Part shown: piece after piece, positions 1 through 12,900 of the stretch
Numbering within the stretch: the first letter of the stretch is position 1
How the letters are laid out: each line of letters opens with the position of its first letter
NCBI GenBank assembly: GCA_033026295.1
Contig: CM065168.1
Coordinates: forward strand, 42,358,875 to 42,422,874
Direction of reading: 5' to 3'
DNA from: Channa striata
Taxonomy: Eukaryota > Chordata > Actinopteri > Anabantiformes > Channidae
Length of the DNA stretch: 64,000 bases
Made by a program: the position numbers and the translations under genes
Notes under the pieces: model-generated
What the model was told of the DNA's origin: nothing
Databases searched by the model: none
The model's input: the letters and a program-made list of their open reading frames with translations, nothing else

Positions 1-2632
1 GAGTCACTTACTTTCCACTTGTGCGTTTCCTGCCATTTTACCACATGCACCATGTCACACACCGTAAAACAAAGGTTTGTTCAAACCACACAACATCACC
101 GCCTACACCAACTCAGATTAAACAGGTAGAACATTTTCCAAATAGATGATATCACTTACTTAATAATACATAAACCGTACACACATTTATGATAAAGTGA
201 GCCCAGTTATGCCCAGATATTTAAAATGTTTGTTCTGTTTTTGGGTTTACACACGCCTCCGATTCTAGTACATGACCATGTGGATAATAAGGGGTTTTGT
301 TCATGTTTTGTGATGTTTGTTGGTCTCCAGTTTCATTTCCCGTAGTAAGTGATTTGTCACATGTATTTACCGTCAGGGGATTTGTTGTTGAGTCATATTG
401 TGAATGAACTAAGTCCCTGGGACCATGAACCGAAAATGTTGTTGACTCCCCACTGACTATGCAAAGCTGTGCCAAGACCAACAGATGCTTTTATCCAAAA
501 CAAGGCAGCAAACATCCAAGTGCTACGAGAGGAAGACGTATTTCTCATGAGATGCAAATGCGAGAAAGAGCAGAAAGCGAGTTTTAGTTTTTTTTAAAGT
601 TAATCTGCATAAGAAGGTGTTTTCAGCATCGTCATCACGTCCACACAGTCTGAAACACGGGATCACGACACACAGCTGATTTCCTCCTCCACACATTTTT
701 TTAACATTTAATTTCAGCTACTCACATTTCATAATAACATGCACAAGTGGAGATTTTGAGTTTCACTACATGTAAATCTATACAATCACAACCCTTGGTG
801 CAAACCTCTTAATAATCTTAAAATTGCATTTCAGAGTCACGGCTGCATGTCAACCGTCTAATGTACGGTTAGACTCCTACTTAAACTATCCAAAATAACA
901 AACGCAGAATGTTTTTATATCACCTTCACTGGTTGGACCAGTTTTCACTGACAAACCCTGATCAACATTCACATGACTTGAAGACATGAGAAAATGAACT
1001 GGCAGCACAACTAAAAATCCCCTATGATTAAAAATAGAGGTTTAGAGAATCTCTGGTATTTTTTTTTAAGTCTGAATTTGCTGAAAGAGACAGCTCAGTG
1101 TTACTGTGCATCGTTCATGGGAAATACCACATGAAATGGTACAGGGGAACATATCTGCTAAATATCTGTACTTCACACATCACTCTCAAAATTCAGCATA
1201 TTAATCCTTTTGGTGTATAATGTAAACTATGCTGATTATACTTTTCAATTTTTACCATAGTTATTTTTAAACTGTTAGACTTTTACACGTTACAAAGCCT
1301 TTTTTTTCATGTCCTCAGCCTAAGACATACTGAGATGATACACACTGACTGGATTCAAGCCAACTGTTATAAAAATAATGTCAAAGTATTTAAAGCAAGT
1401 GATCAATCTATTCAGGTCTGTGACAGCAAAATGTGCAGAAACGTGATGCACAGATCCAAGCAGAGGGTGAGTTATAATAACTATGATAGTAAATCATCAA
1501 ACGGGGCTTAAGGGAAGTGAAATAATTTGTGTGATGAAGGGGAACAGTTTGTCACTCGGCCCTGGAAGCTGCGATGTTCAAGGAGCTGGGGAATTAGATT
1601 TCACATTTGCAAAAAAACACTGGGGAGTAAAATGCATGAAGTTCTTCACAGTGAATGTAGAAATTCTACCATGGGGGTCTGAGGCTGCAGGAATTTTTGG
1701 CAGCTCCATGGTTTTTTTGCTCATATTGTACATGGTTCTACCAGAGAACATTGTTTTGATACTATCATGCATGTACTGTACCCACGTAGTGTAGCATGGG
1801 GTTATCCTTACTATGTTTACTATGATGTTAACTATGTAACATCATAATCCAGTGAAAGAACTCTGGTACATCTGGACTGCCAGTAGGTAAGTATACTGTG
1901 TCTGTATCATTAATTCAGTATCTCTGAATATGACATATTGCATAAAGATACGGGCACATGTCATTGTACCGTGTACATAGAATGGTACGTACATATACAT
2001 GGCTGTACATATGCCATTTACTTTGATAAATGAAGGGAAATAATGGACTATGGCAAACATAAAATCCAGTAACTCAGGTTTTATTTGACATTGAGGACAT
2101 ATTATTGAAATATTAGATATAAAAGACAAAACACAAAAAAAGGAAGTTACTTGTATGAACAAATGTATGTATAGTTGTAAACATTTACACCAGTCATTCA
2201 CATCACCTGGTGGTTCTAATGTTGTGGTGGCCAGTCCGCAGCTACACAGTCCCATTCTGAACATGACAAACTGCAATGGCCACACTTTCTTTATCATTTT
2301 ATCTACTGTAAGATTAAACTAAACTATCCATGACATGAGTGTGACAGTATTTAGTCTTTTAAACCAGATTTTTCTAGACTACATTGATTAAGATCTTTTT
2401 GTTGTTGTTGTTATTGTTTTTGGGGGCCTATGGTTGTGCAAAGAAGAAAAGAACTGAATTTTCCTATGGATGTGAACGCACCATCTATGAATGAAGCAAA
2501 GTGTTTCCGCCCTCACCCAGTTAAAGCCCAGTCAGTCTGTGCACAGCTGCTCTCAGACACGGCAACTCTTTGGTGGGATTATGTCGTTTTTACTTTTTTG
2601 ACATAAGTGGTTTCAGCTTTGGTTTTTTGGGC
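1..2632. other. No confident gene; flank upstream of gene A
   Basis: This AT-rich stretch has no Ig exon or other domain that I recognise. On the minus strand an open frame at about 224-465 follows an acceptor-like TTGGCACAG and is rich in Thr, Ser and Asn. It could be a terminal exon of a neighbouring gene, but it has no recognisable motif and I do not call it. About 100 bases before gene A's start codon the sequence becomes less AT-rich and may hold the promoter and 5' UTR; no clear TATA box was seen. Confidence 0.5.
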
Positions 2633-5600
2633 ATGTATCATTGTCTCTTCCTGCTTCCTGTTCTGCTGTCTTGTTGTACAGGTGAGAACTTTTCATGGTT
2701 TCTTTGAATTCATTCACATCAGTGTTTGAGATAGAAACAGGATACACACTGTATTTTCTGTTTGAAATGAGCCCTGTGGTGTAATATTGTTCAGTTGTTT
2801 AAAGTAAACTCCTGCAGGTAGATTTATATTAATGCAACAGGAGAACAAATAAAATGTTGGAATAAATAAAAAAAAACTAAACACAATTGAATATGAATGA
2901 AAAACTGAAGATAGTTAAAAGGTCAGCATTGACAAACTGCAGGTTATTAACTACATTTTTATCACATTTTGATGCTAAATCGTGTTTTGGCAGACACACA
3001 GTGTGTTAGTTTTCTCCACCTGGTGTTTCTAAGATGCATGTTCTGCCTTGAAGCAATAACCTCAGGACAGTCTGGTGACTTTACATTCCACCAGTTTCTT
3101 TTTCTCTGCAGGATCCTAAAGGTTTGTTCACTGACTCATTCAAGTGCTTTGAGGAATGTGCTGTTGCTGCTGTTGTCAATGATAAATTATATACTTTATA
3201 TTGTATGTGATTCACTATTACTGGACACTAACAAACATCAGACAGAACTTGTAGGACATTTTAAAAACTGGTGCTCAAACACACACACCAGCCTTTTTGG
3301 TTTGCTGTTTTCAGTCTAATTTTCTTAAACAGGTTAATTAACTCACAGCTTCTGCTCTTACTGTAGCTCAAGACTTCCTGCTATACTTGACACTTGAGTT
3401 GGACCTAAATGTGGGTCAGGCCTTTGGTCTAGACCAGTGTCTCACACATATTTAAGCTCAGGTCAGAGTGTAAGTACTTGACTAATGAGGTGCATCAGTA
3501 GAAGCAGAAGTACAGCACCTCACTCCAACCTTTTAATTTACATTCACGGACCATAAACATGATACTAGATTTAGCTTTAAGCTTTAAGTTGCATCATAGT
3601 GATGCAACATCGAAGCAACTGTTTGAAATTATTTTTATGTATATTAGTTCTAATGTATGATAATTGTGTTTACTCATATGCTTTTGGCCACGGTTCTGCA
3701 CTTCCCTAAAAAGCACTATTCCACTGTTACTACTTTGACTACTAATCCGATGCTTATGTCACTTTTAAACATCTTTGCATTTAAGCCTTAAAAAACTTTG
3801 TGAAATCAGATTTCTCTGAATGTGTATGTCCATACTCTTCATTTTGGGGAACTGGCTAAAAGCTAAATACACATGAGCATTTTTACACATGGAAAAGGAT
3901 TGAGGATTAATGTAGCTGATCCCAGATTTTGTTTATAAAAACTGAACAAGTTGTTGTTTTTTACTCTGTGGTTTTGTGATTCTCCTGAATTTCCCTGTGA
4001 TGTAAACGTTCTTTGCGCATCTACCCTAGTCATCCAACATAAACTCTTGACCAATATACTCATAGTTTATTTTTTTTATGATAGTATTGTCTCCAGATGA
4101 TTCAAGAATGTGCACAACATTACATTGCAACACAACAACTTTAAAAGTTACACCTACACTGTTGAACACACAGAAAAAAATCATCTAAAATGTCCACCCC
4201 CCCTTCAGATTTTATTTGTAAGGTGTGTCACCTTGGAACCATATCTCACTAGTCCTGTATCTTTCCATGTTTTTCCTTCATTCCACTGACATAAAAGAAT
4301 TAATACAGGACACCACAAAAGCAGTTTTTTTTTTTTGAGAGAGATCCATATATAGTAGTGACAATGAGGGTGAAAGTGTTTTCTCAACTATAAAATCCAG
4401 TTTCCATGTTGTCTCAAAAAGAAACTATTGTTTTGTTGATGCAGTTGTACGTTCATCCGCTTAACCTGCAGCTTAAATATCAGTGCATGGCCCGGGGCCA
4501 ATCCCAGCTGACATTAGGTGGAAATTTTGATGCCTTTTTTTTACTGGCTTGGACTTTAAAGCATGAGGAACTGCTAACTGTCAAATTTTTATTTTGGGGT
4601 TCAGGCTGGTATATTTCATGTGTGGGTGGATGTCCAGTGGTGTGACTGGTGTTTTACCCAGAAACAAATGGATGAGTCCCTTCACACTCAAGAGAGACAG
4701 ATGATGGCTCAATGGAAAGATACTGGGAAAATCCAAGTTTGCACAACAAGCAGAAGTAGAAAACTGAAAGAAAGTAACACTGTCATGCATTGCAAACCCA
4801 GGAAGTAATTCTGCTGTGTGTGTGTGTGCACATACATGCCAACGACATCAGCAGGATCCCCACTGCAATGTGCAGCAATTAAAGAACAATTTTAGTATGA
4901 CACAAGCTACTGCACATCTCAATCAAGTGTTTTTTAATATTTTAAATATAAAGAAAATTAACCCCCCCTCGCAGTTCACCAGCTGCGTGTGTCATGACAT
5001 TTCAACATTTGTACAATCAAAGCCCTTTTAAAATGGTTTACGCTGTTGTTTTCAGGTGAATCCTTGGTGCACAGTCCATCCGAGAACATCTTAGCCTTTG
5101 AGGGTGGAGTTGTCATCCTGCCGTGCAGTTTCAATGTCAGTGCCAGCAATGACTTTCCAACAGTGGAGTGGTCCAAGGAAGGCCTGAAGCCAAACGTAGT
5201 CTTCCTATACCGAGATGGCTGTGAGACGTACGAGATGAAGAATCAGGCCTTTGAGTACAGGACGAGCCTCATACCAAAGGAACTGAAAAATGGAAACATC
5301 TCGTTAAGGATCTCCAACCTGCAGCTGTCTGATGCAGGGAGGTACCAGTGCATGAAGCTCTGGAGGAATGCCCCTCGGGACATCACCACAGTGGAGCTCT
5401 TTGTGGGTATGTGCAGTCACTTAAATAGTTTAATAAATTATATTTTCCATGTGTCCATTTCCATCCCCAGTGTACAGTACGAATGTGGTCTGATTATTGT
5501 TATGAATAGTAAATCAATTGATTTTCATAGAACTGGTTCTACAATTCCCCCGCAAAATTCCTGTTTTTCTAGGTGCAGTTTTTGAACCGAAACTCTCAGT

Positions 5601-7205
5601 GGTTTCCGTGGAGTGTGGAGGAGTGACTCTGCAGTGTGAGGCCAATTACTCGTTTCCAGAGCCTGAGATCACATTTCTCGATGATGAGGGAAACAAAATT
5701 CTTGCTGAAGAGCCAAGAAGCGACAAAGATGAAAGTGGAAGTTTCACTTTGAAAAGACGAATGGCTTTCCACTCTGCCACCAACAGGTTCATACACATTA
5801 TTTCTCAAATCAATTTTTGCAAAATGTCATGTTTTCACTCATTAATTTGACCTGTAGTTACCACCAAAGCCTATGAAGCTTTGTCTGATGTTCATTACAG
5901 AGTCACCTGCAGAGTTCACCAGCCGAAGTTCAACCTGGTCAGACACACAGAGATTCATGTACCAGGTAAAGTGGAGCTGGTTTGTTGGTCACTTTAGTAA
6001 CTTGCTGAAACCTGCAGAAATCCTGTTACAGTGATGAGGGCGTCACACGTTTTGACTTCAGGGCTCCTACATGTGCAGCAGAACTCACCAAGTTCGACCT
6101 TAAGTCAGTAGTACAAAGACTAATCATGTTTTCTTTATGTAATATGTATGTAAAGTCACTATGTCATCATAGTGTTTGTCATTTCAGCTGGCTCCATGAG
6201 GTCCTGCGTTCCAACCACCATCATAACTATTGGAGGGACAATTTTATTTTCTGCACTTGTTAGTTTAATGGGCGTCTGCATATGGAAGAGATGTGGCAAA
6301 CCTGGTACGTCATTAACACCAAGATAACATCGTATTTGCCTCAAAGAGCTTGACATTTTGTAGTAAACTAATTACCACCACAAGATGGCAGATCATCCCT
6401 AATCAAGGAACAAGTCAGTATGACAAACAGAACAGGCCACTAGATACAGCCACCAGCCTTTTAAACATGCGGCATTTCATTCCCAATCTGCTCCTCTCTT
6501 ATGACAACATTATGCCCGTAATTAATCACGTCTTAAATATAAGTGTTTAGCACAAATCTGACAAGACTATTATAAATTAAAAACAAGGATGTCTGAACCT
6601 AATGTTCTTCAATCCACCCAAAGAAGTGAAAGAAGATTCCGTAAATGTTGAGTTTGGCATAAAATAGCAACAATAAATTACAGCGATACAGCCAATAACT
6701 TGCACAAGTTAGTTCGCCAGCTCAGATATGGGATTTGATGGTGCAGGGCATCAAAAATAGATTATATTTAGTTTTAGTATACAGGAATTTACTGAATTTT
6801 TAAATTCAAAATCTGAATTTTATCAGTATTATTAATAAACATCAACTCAATTGTTATACTGAACCCAGCCTTGAAATACACACAACAGCAGGTACACTCA
6901 TACAAAGTTGAAGCAGGAAGTAGATCTGTAATCTGTGATTGTTAAACCCATGATGAGGTAGCTGCTAATGCACGTCTTTCTGTATTCACGCAGTGGAGAC
7001 ACAATCGTGGCCAGTAACCAAGAAGCAATCTGACCATATTATAATTACTCATACCTTTGAACTTCAGGCGCTTCTGGAGCCTGAGGGTGTGGTTAATATC
7101 CACTGTGACCAGCATCAAAGGGAAGAGGATTCCCTCAAGGTAGAATCCGAAACAAGCTGCAGTCTAAACAAGAAAGTGACATCTCAGCTATGTCCTGTTT
7201 GGTAA
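2633..7205 (+). CDS. Gene A: butyrophilin/B7-like type I membrane protein
   Basis: Six exons give an open frame of 335 residues: 2633-2681, 5056-5406, 5573-5786, 5901-5965, 6188-6304, 6994-7205. All have GT-AG junctions and the total length is divisible by three. Exon 1 is a signal peptide (MYHCLFLLPVLL...). Residues 17-133 are a V-set domain with the LPCSF, VEWSKEG and DAGRYQC landmarks. Residues 134-226 are a C-type Ig domain (LQCEANYSFPEP ... VTCRVHQ) split after the E-strand region. About residues 231-257 are a membrane span (TIITIGGTILFSALVSL), followed by a basic KRCGKP stop-transfer. The 70-residue tail has no ITIM or ITAM and no B30.2 domain. N-glycosylation sequons occur in both Ig domains. 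The family (butyrophilin, MOG, B7) regulates T cells at the cell surface; that role is inferred from family membership. The first intron is 2.4 kb. Gene B is its tandem paralog. Confidence 0.82.
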
Positions 7206-9942
7206 CATGAACATCCAGTGATTGTCTGCGATACATCTACATCCCCTACGGACGTCCCAGAATCCTGCAGCCTTGAGCCCAGTGACCACCGTTGAATAAT
7301 AACCATCTCAACCCACAAAAAATCCATAACTTCCCCAGTTTACCCAAAACACGGCATTCAAAAGGAAAACGATGATCAAGTACCAAGGCACAGACGCTGA
7401 AGAAACCATCGCCACAACAGGAACCCAAAATACATAACAAGCACTAAAGTTAAGTTCTTGTTCAGCCATCTGTTCAAAGAAAAACCAAAGACAAGTAGGC
7501 AACGTTGGTTGTTCTTTTCTTGAGTCCTGCATCAAGCCCAACCAAACCTCATGAAAGACATCGCTCAGTGAACCCATCATCCGCCCACGGTACCAACCGA
7601 CTGGCAAATCTGAACAAAGACTCAATCCTTAATCCTGAATACAAATAGTAAAATATACTTTTTAAACTGCTAGATAATAATGGCATAAGTCGAAACCCAT
7701 GATTGATGGTTTGGTTTTGTAATTTAAACTGATCCTTTTTTTTATTAAGTATCTTTGGAGGTCTACCAAATCATGGCTGCTTGGGAGTGACGTGAGTAAA
7801 ACCTACCTGTCTATCTGTGAAAAAGCAAGGTCTGACTGCCAATTTCCAGTGTTGGTGCTAAGTTATGCAAACTGGCTGTGGCTCCAGTCCCACGTTCATT
7901 GAACATCAGTCTTCTGAATGTTGGGATGTTTCTACACCTGATAACAACTCTCAGTCAAACAATGAGGGTATAGAACTATTTCCTAAGCTTCTGATTCAGT
8001 CCCCCCCCCCTCTGAACTACTTACTTCTTAGACCATGTAGTACAGAACAAGTTCATTTACAGACCTTATCAGTTGAACAGGACTATCAATAAACAACTAG
8101 TTTGTACTTTGTGGTTACAAACACTCTCACCTGGAGATGACGACTGTTTGCGAAGGTTGGTTGCGGTGCGTTTAAAGTTCCAAAGGAACAGTATAGGTGT
8201 ACGTGACTGTAAATACAGGCTTTTTGTTTTTGATTATAATCTTGAAGTCACACGTGCCTCCCACCATTTCACAACCATCAACCAGATTTAAAGGTGCTTC
8301 ATATGTAGGGTTCTCAATACTGGTTCTCAGTGCTACCCCTGCACTACTTACTGCTAATTACCTGAACCATGTGTGTTCAGTTAATGTAGCACTTGCACAT
8401 CTTTGGAATGTGGAAACACAAAGTGAATAAGTAGATTCCAGCTTACAACTCCCTGAACACACCGGATCCAGGCATTTAGCAGAGGATTGGGCAGGGATAG
8501 AAAACAAGCAGAGCTAAGATTCTTTGGAGGCTCTACTGAAACAGTTTTGGATCATTTGCAATAAAAAAAACAAAAAAGAACTTTTGTCTTTTCTCTTTCT
8601 TTTGTTAAATAATTGACTGTTATTTATTTGTTTATTTGATGGGTTATGTGTCTTTAAGGTCACACTGAATCCACTTTGAAACAGAGGTCCGTTTACTGAC
8701 TGACAGGGTCCTTGGAGGAGATGTTGTAAAGGCTCGAAAAAGTTTCACAACAGAAACATGCAATTTTCTTTTTTGTGGAATTGTTCTACATACTTTAAGC
8801 TCATGTTTAGAACCTGTGTTGTTGTTTTAAATTGTCCCCCATCATCATAGACGTCTAGTTACTACGGAAATGATTTTCAAAAAGCACAATATGGCCAGTT
8901 ATACAGATTCAGAGCAAACTGATTCATTAGCTTGACGTTAAAAACTAGAATATCACTCAATGAAATCTAATCTACATGTTAAGCACAGATGGATTTTTGT
9001 ACTGTAAAGTATGATGTGATGTCTGGGGTTGTACATAAAAAGTTTCTGTAACTTAACACTGTGCTTGTGATAAAAGTATTGCGGTTTTGTATATAGTGTA
9101 AATACTAGTAATAAACAAATGTATTATTTTAAAATATTAAAATTGTTATAACTTATTTCAAGCATTTCTGGCATTTATCTCAACAATGTTTGGTGGTTGC
9201 TCTGATAAAACAGTTTACTGTGATGTTTTGTCTGACAACCTCATGATTGTGGTTTGTTTGGTTATATTGGTAACCAAACATATGTGGGTTATATGTGGTA
9301 TTGTAACTATATCCAGTTTGCAATGAAAAAATACTGGAAATAAACAAATTTAGACGGCGCTCACTTGATTCATAAAACACATCCCCTCCACTTGAGCCTA
9401 TGATGCTTGTTTAATTTTTAAAGTTCTGAGGCTTTAACATTTTCTTGATCTTTGATCACATTGAAAAGTACAGTACTAATAAAGTCTGGTGCAAGTTTAA
9501 TGACAAAACATGATTCAGTTTCATGTGAATTCATTATTTATGCGTTTTTGACTGTAAGTGGTTAATATGTGTTTTACGGCATAATTTGCATTTCACCATA
9601 ACTTTGGTCATTTTTGTTTTTCCTTTGCATGTACTTTGATAAAGTGCATTGTTTTTATAGTTTAGCTTCAAGAAAAGTTGCTGAACCTACAATTACACCT
9701 ATGGTTACGGTATCACTCTAGATTTTATCATGATTTTAATTGGCTGTAGATGACACGGAGGCAGTGAGGTGGCAGGATTTAAAACAAGGGAATTTTCCCA
9801 GCGACCTTGAACCTGTCAGCAGGTAGGTACCTGTCGAGTACAAACCTGATAAAGTTTATTGTCAGTCACACTGCACGGTGTGCTCTGTCTAATGAGTACC
9901 GCTGGGATTTTAGGCTCGTGTTTAGGATATTGCATTTCAAGG
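7206..9942. other. Gene A 3' UTR and A-B intergenic region
   Basis: No further coding exon is recognised. Open frames on both strands here are short and have no domain motifs. Candidate polyadenylation signals are AATAAA at about 8560 (in an A-rich tract) and about 9111. Which one gene A uses cannot be decided from sequence. The last 200 bases are the gene B upstream region. Confidence 0.45.
9788..9799. promoter_or_regulatory. NF-kappaB-like site upstream of gene B
   Basis: GGGAATTTTCCC lies about 145 bases before the gene B start codon. It fits an 11-base kappaB-type pattern (GGGRNNNYYCC) and follows a TATA-like ATTTAAAA by a few bases. A kappaB site would suit an inducible immune gene. The match is short and the transcription start is unknown. 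Confidence 0.3.
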
Positions 9943-12900
9943 ATGTCCAACTGTCTTCTCTTGGTTATTGCTGTGCTGTCACATTGCACAGGTAAGGAGC
10001 TACTTCTTTTATTGGTCCTTTTAATTCTTTTACAAATTTTCATAAACCATGTGTTACTATCAGACTATCATCTGAATAAGTTTTGTGTGGACAAAGAGAG
10101 CCCTGTGGCGTTCACAAATGTTTAGTACATGGTTTGATAGTTTTGCACGAGCTCGGGTGAAGCAGGCACAAGGAGTGTGTTCATTATTTCATTAGTTCAT
10201 TAAAAGCATAAGAATGAACTGAAAGCACCGGCAGCAAACGTGATAATGGATGATAAAACACAAAGTTAAGGGGTTAAACTCAAAATCTGAGGTGGTGAAA
10301 TTACAGTGCGTGCCAAAGAATATTGTAATAAACTCCATTACAAGTACCAACATGTTCCACATTTTTATTAAGTACAAGCAAATGTATTTCGAACACTACT
10401 GAATGTGAATGTGCATAAACGTCAAATTGCGTTTGACTTAGTCGAAAGATGATAATTCTGCAATATATTAATAAAAAAAAAGTCTGCTGCTGTGAAGACC
10501 TGCAAACAGAAAGTGCATCTTTACAGAATTCTGTGCAATAACGATACAGTTTAGTCTTTTTCTATTAGTGCAAACTGTTTTAATGTTTGCACACACAAAT
10601 CTCCTGTTTTTCTGTGATGTGAACGCTTACATTCGATCAATGATGTGAATCTTTCCCATCATTAATATGTATAAACTGCCTTTTCATTAAGACACCCAGG
10701 GTCTGACTTTAACTCAAAACATAATGAATTTGGCCACTACTACTGCTACTACTAACACTAATAATATGAATATTATATATATAATATTAAAATTCTAAAG
10801 ATGATAAATGTGGCAATATAGTAATTAATAAAAATATTTCTGCTGAAGTGCCACCTTACTGTATGTGATCATTTATTAGTCATTTACATTTTGCGTTGAA
10901 AATCTGCATCTGCAAAATGACTAACTTGTCAAGTCACTTGCCACTCTAGAGTTATTTATTAACTCCTGTATATGGAATATGATCCCACAGGTTAACAAGG
11001 CTGCAGGCAGCAAAGCTGTGTTCTAGTTTCAGTGACGTGAAACGTTTGCCAGATTGTCCTGTTTTATGCTCTCTTTCATTAAACTGTGGGAATTAAACGT
11101 GCCACTGCAGGTAAAACTCAGTCAGTGGATCTGTTGAACCTCATCTCAAAAGTGTAGAAAGGATTTCATAGTTTGGGGCACTATTGGTTTATACTGTGCT
11201 GTGCTGTAGTTACGTGTTCCACAACAAATCAACTGACCAGAAACCAGAACATGTGTGAAAACGAATCACTGTGTGCTCACATACAGTACAATACTTCATG
11301 GATGGGCCAAACCCCCAAAAAATAGAAAAACATTTCAGAAGCCAGCTGGTAAATTCTATCATCTTTTGCATTGTGGCACACCTTTAACATCCAAGTCGGA
11401 TGCGTGGACGGATTTTGGAGACATTGGGCCTGTGCACAGATGTCAGTGACTCCCACACAGGACCTTAGACAGTTTTTGGTAGCAGCTTCCTGTCTCTTTG
11501 TATCTCTGGGAGTTGTTTAGGATCTCTCCTGTTTGTGTGTTGACTTTCCAACAAGAAATGGGAACAGTCACATTAAACGACTCCAGCTCAGGGAAGCCAG
11601 TCCATGATCCTTCCACACCCTCTCTGGTTTCTGCATTAAAGTATTTGGTGTGACTTGTCCTTTCGGAGTCACTGCCAACCCTACAGCAGGTATGCCAGTA
11701 AACCAGTTTTACCGTGGTAACACATGATGTCGCCGCCTTTATCTGTGAGCACAACCCTGAAGAAATTGGAGCACATGTATATTTTAAAAAAATGAGTGAG
11801 TGCTCAGACTCTTAGGGACAAGGTGCTGCAATCCAGCATCTGTAAAGGTTTTTAGAATAATAAGTTTTAGTTTCTTTAAAGTCATTTGAAAATAAATTAT
11901 TTCTAATAGTGTTTGGTTCAAGAACAGTTGATAGTCGCTGTGATAACACAGTTTACTCATATTACTAATTTCATAAACAGAGGTTAAAAAACGGTAATAT
12001 CACAATTACTAAATGTTTTAGTATATTCAACTTGGCACCATATAATTCAAAAGTTTCTACAAACAAAACACCTCACCCCCTTCGTTCAATGTTCAATGAA
12101 ACAGAATTCTGTGCAATAACTAGAGTTTAGTGTTGTTCTGTTAGTGCAAACTGTTTTTAATGTTTGCACAAACAAATCACACTTTAACTCAAAACATAAT
12201 GAATTTGGCCACTACTACTGCTACTTCTAACACTAATCATATGAATAATGTAATATAATATTAATAATATCAATAATATTTGTCCAGCTGGTACAGGAAT
12301 TAGAGTTTGCACAGTCTTACTGAGCCAATAACATCTTTAAAGACTTGACCTCACACAAACCCATTGCTCAGCGGCACTATTATTCAGTCCCCATCGCACC
12401 ACCACGCTCTTTCATGGTGCGCACACCATAATTGCCAGAAATCATTTGGAAAAGTTCCCATATAACATGAACAGGTTCATTAGATTAGTACTGCAGGTCA
12501 AACTGAGATTATTTTGTGTTTGACTAAACATTTGTGAGGTGGTCAAATGTGTAAGATGGATGTGTGAATTAATTGTTTTGTTAATCTGACATTCTCTCCT
12601 CAACTACAGCTGTTTGAGGGTGGAAGGGAGGCTGGGCGCGATTTGGCCTCGTTTCCTTAGAGACGCCAACACCCTGGGCAGACTGCCAGCCTACGCTCAG
12701 TGGTGACGCACAACAGTCACATCTATGGGCAATAAATTATGAACAATTAACCTGCATGTGTTTGTGTGGGGGAGGAATAGCTGCAGGAAGGCAACACAGA
12801 CCTAAAGATGCAGCTGTCTCACATATTATACATTGACTGTGCACGGTGGAATTTTTGATGACGTCTGTTTGACCTACCTTTGCTTCAGAGCACGAGGAGC

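Noticed and set aside
224..465. Minus-strand open frame after TTGGCACAG, possible terminal exon
   Set aside because: No recognisable motif, Thr/Asn-rich composition typical of chance frames, and no partner exons in the window.
7249..7625. Overlapping minus-strand open frames after gene A
   Set aside because: No domain similarity, no splice context; they fall in the probable 3' UTR of gene A.
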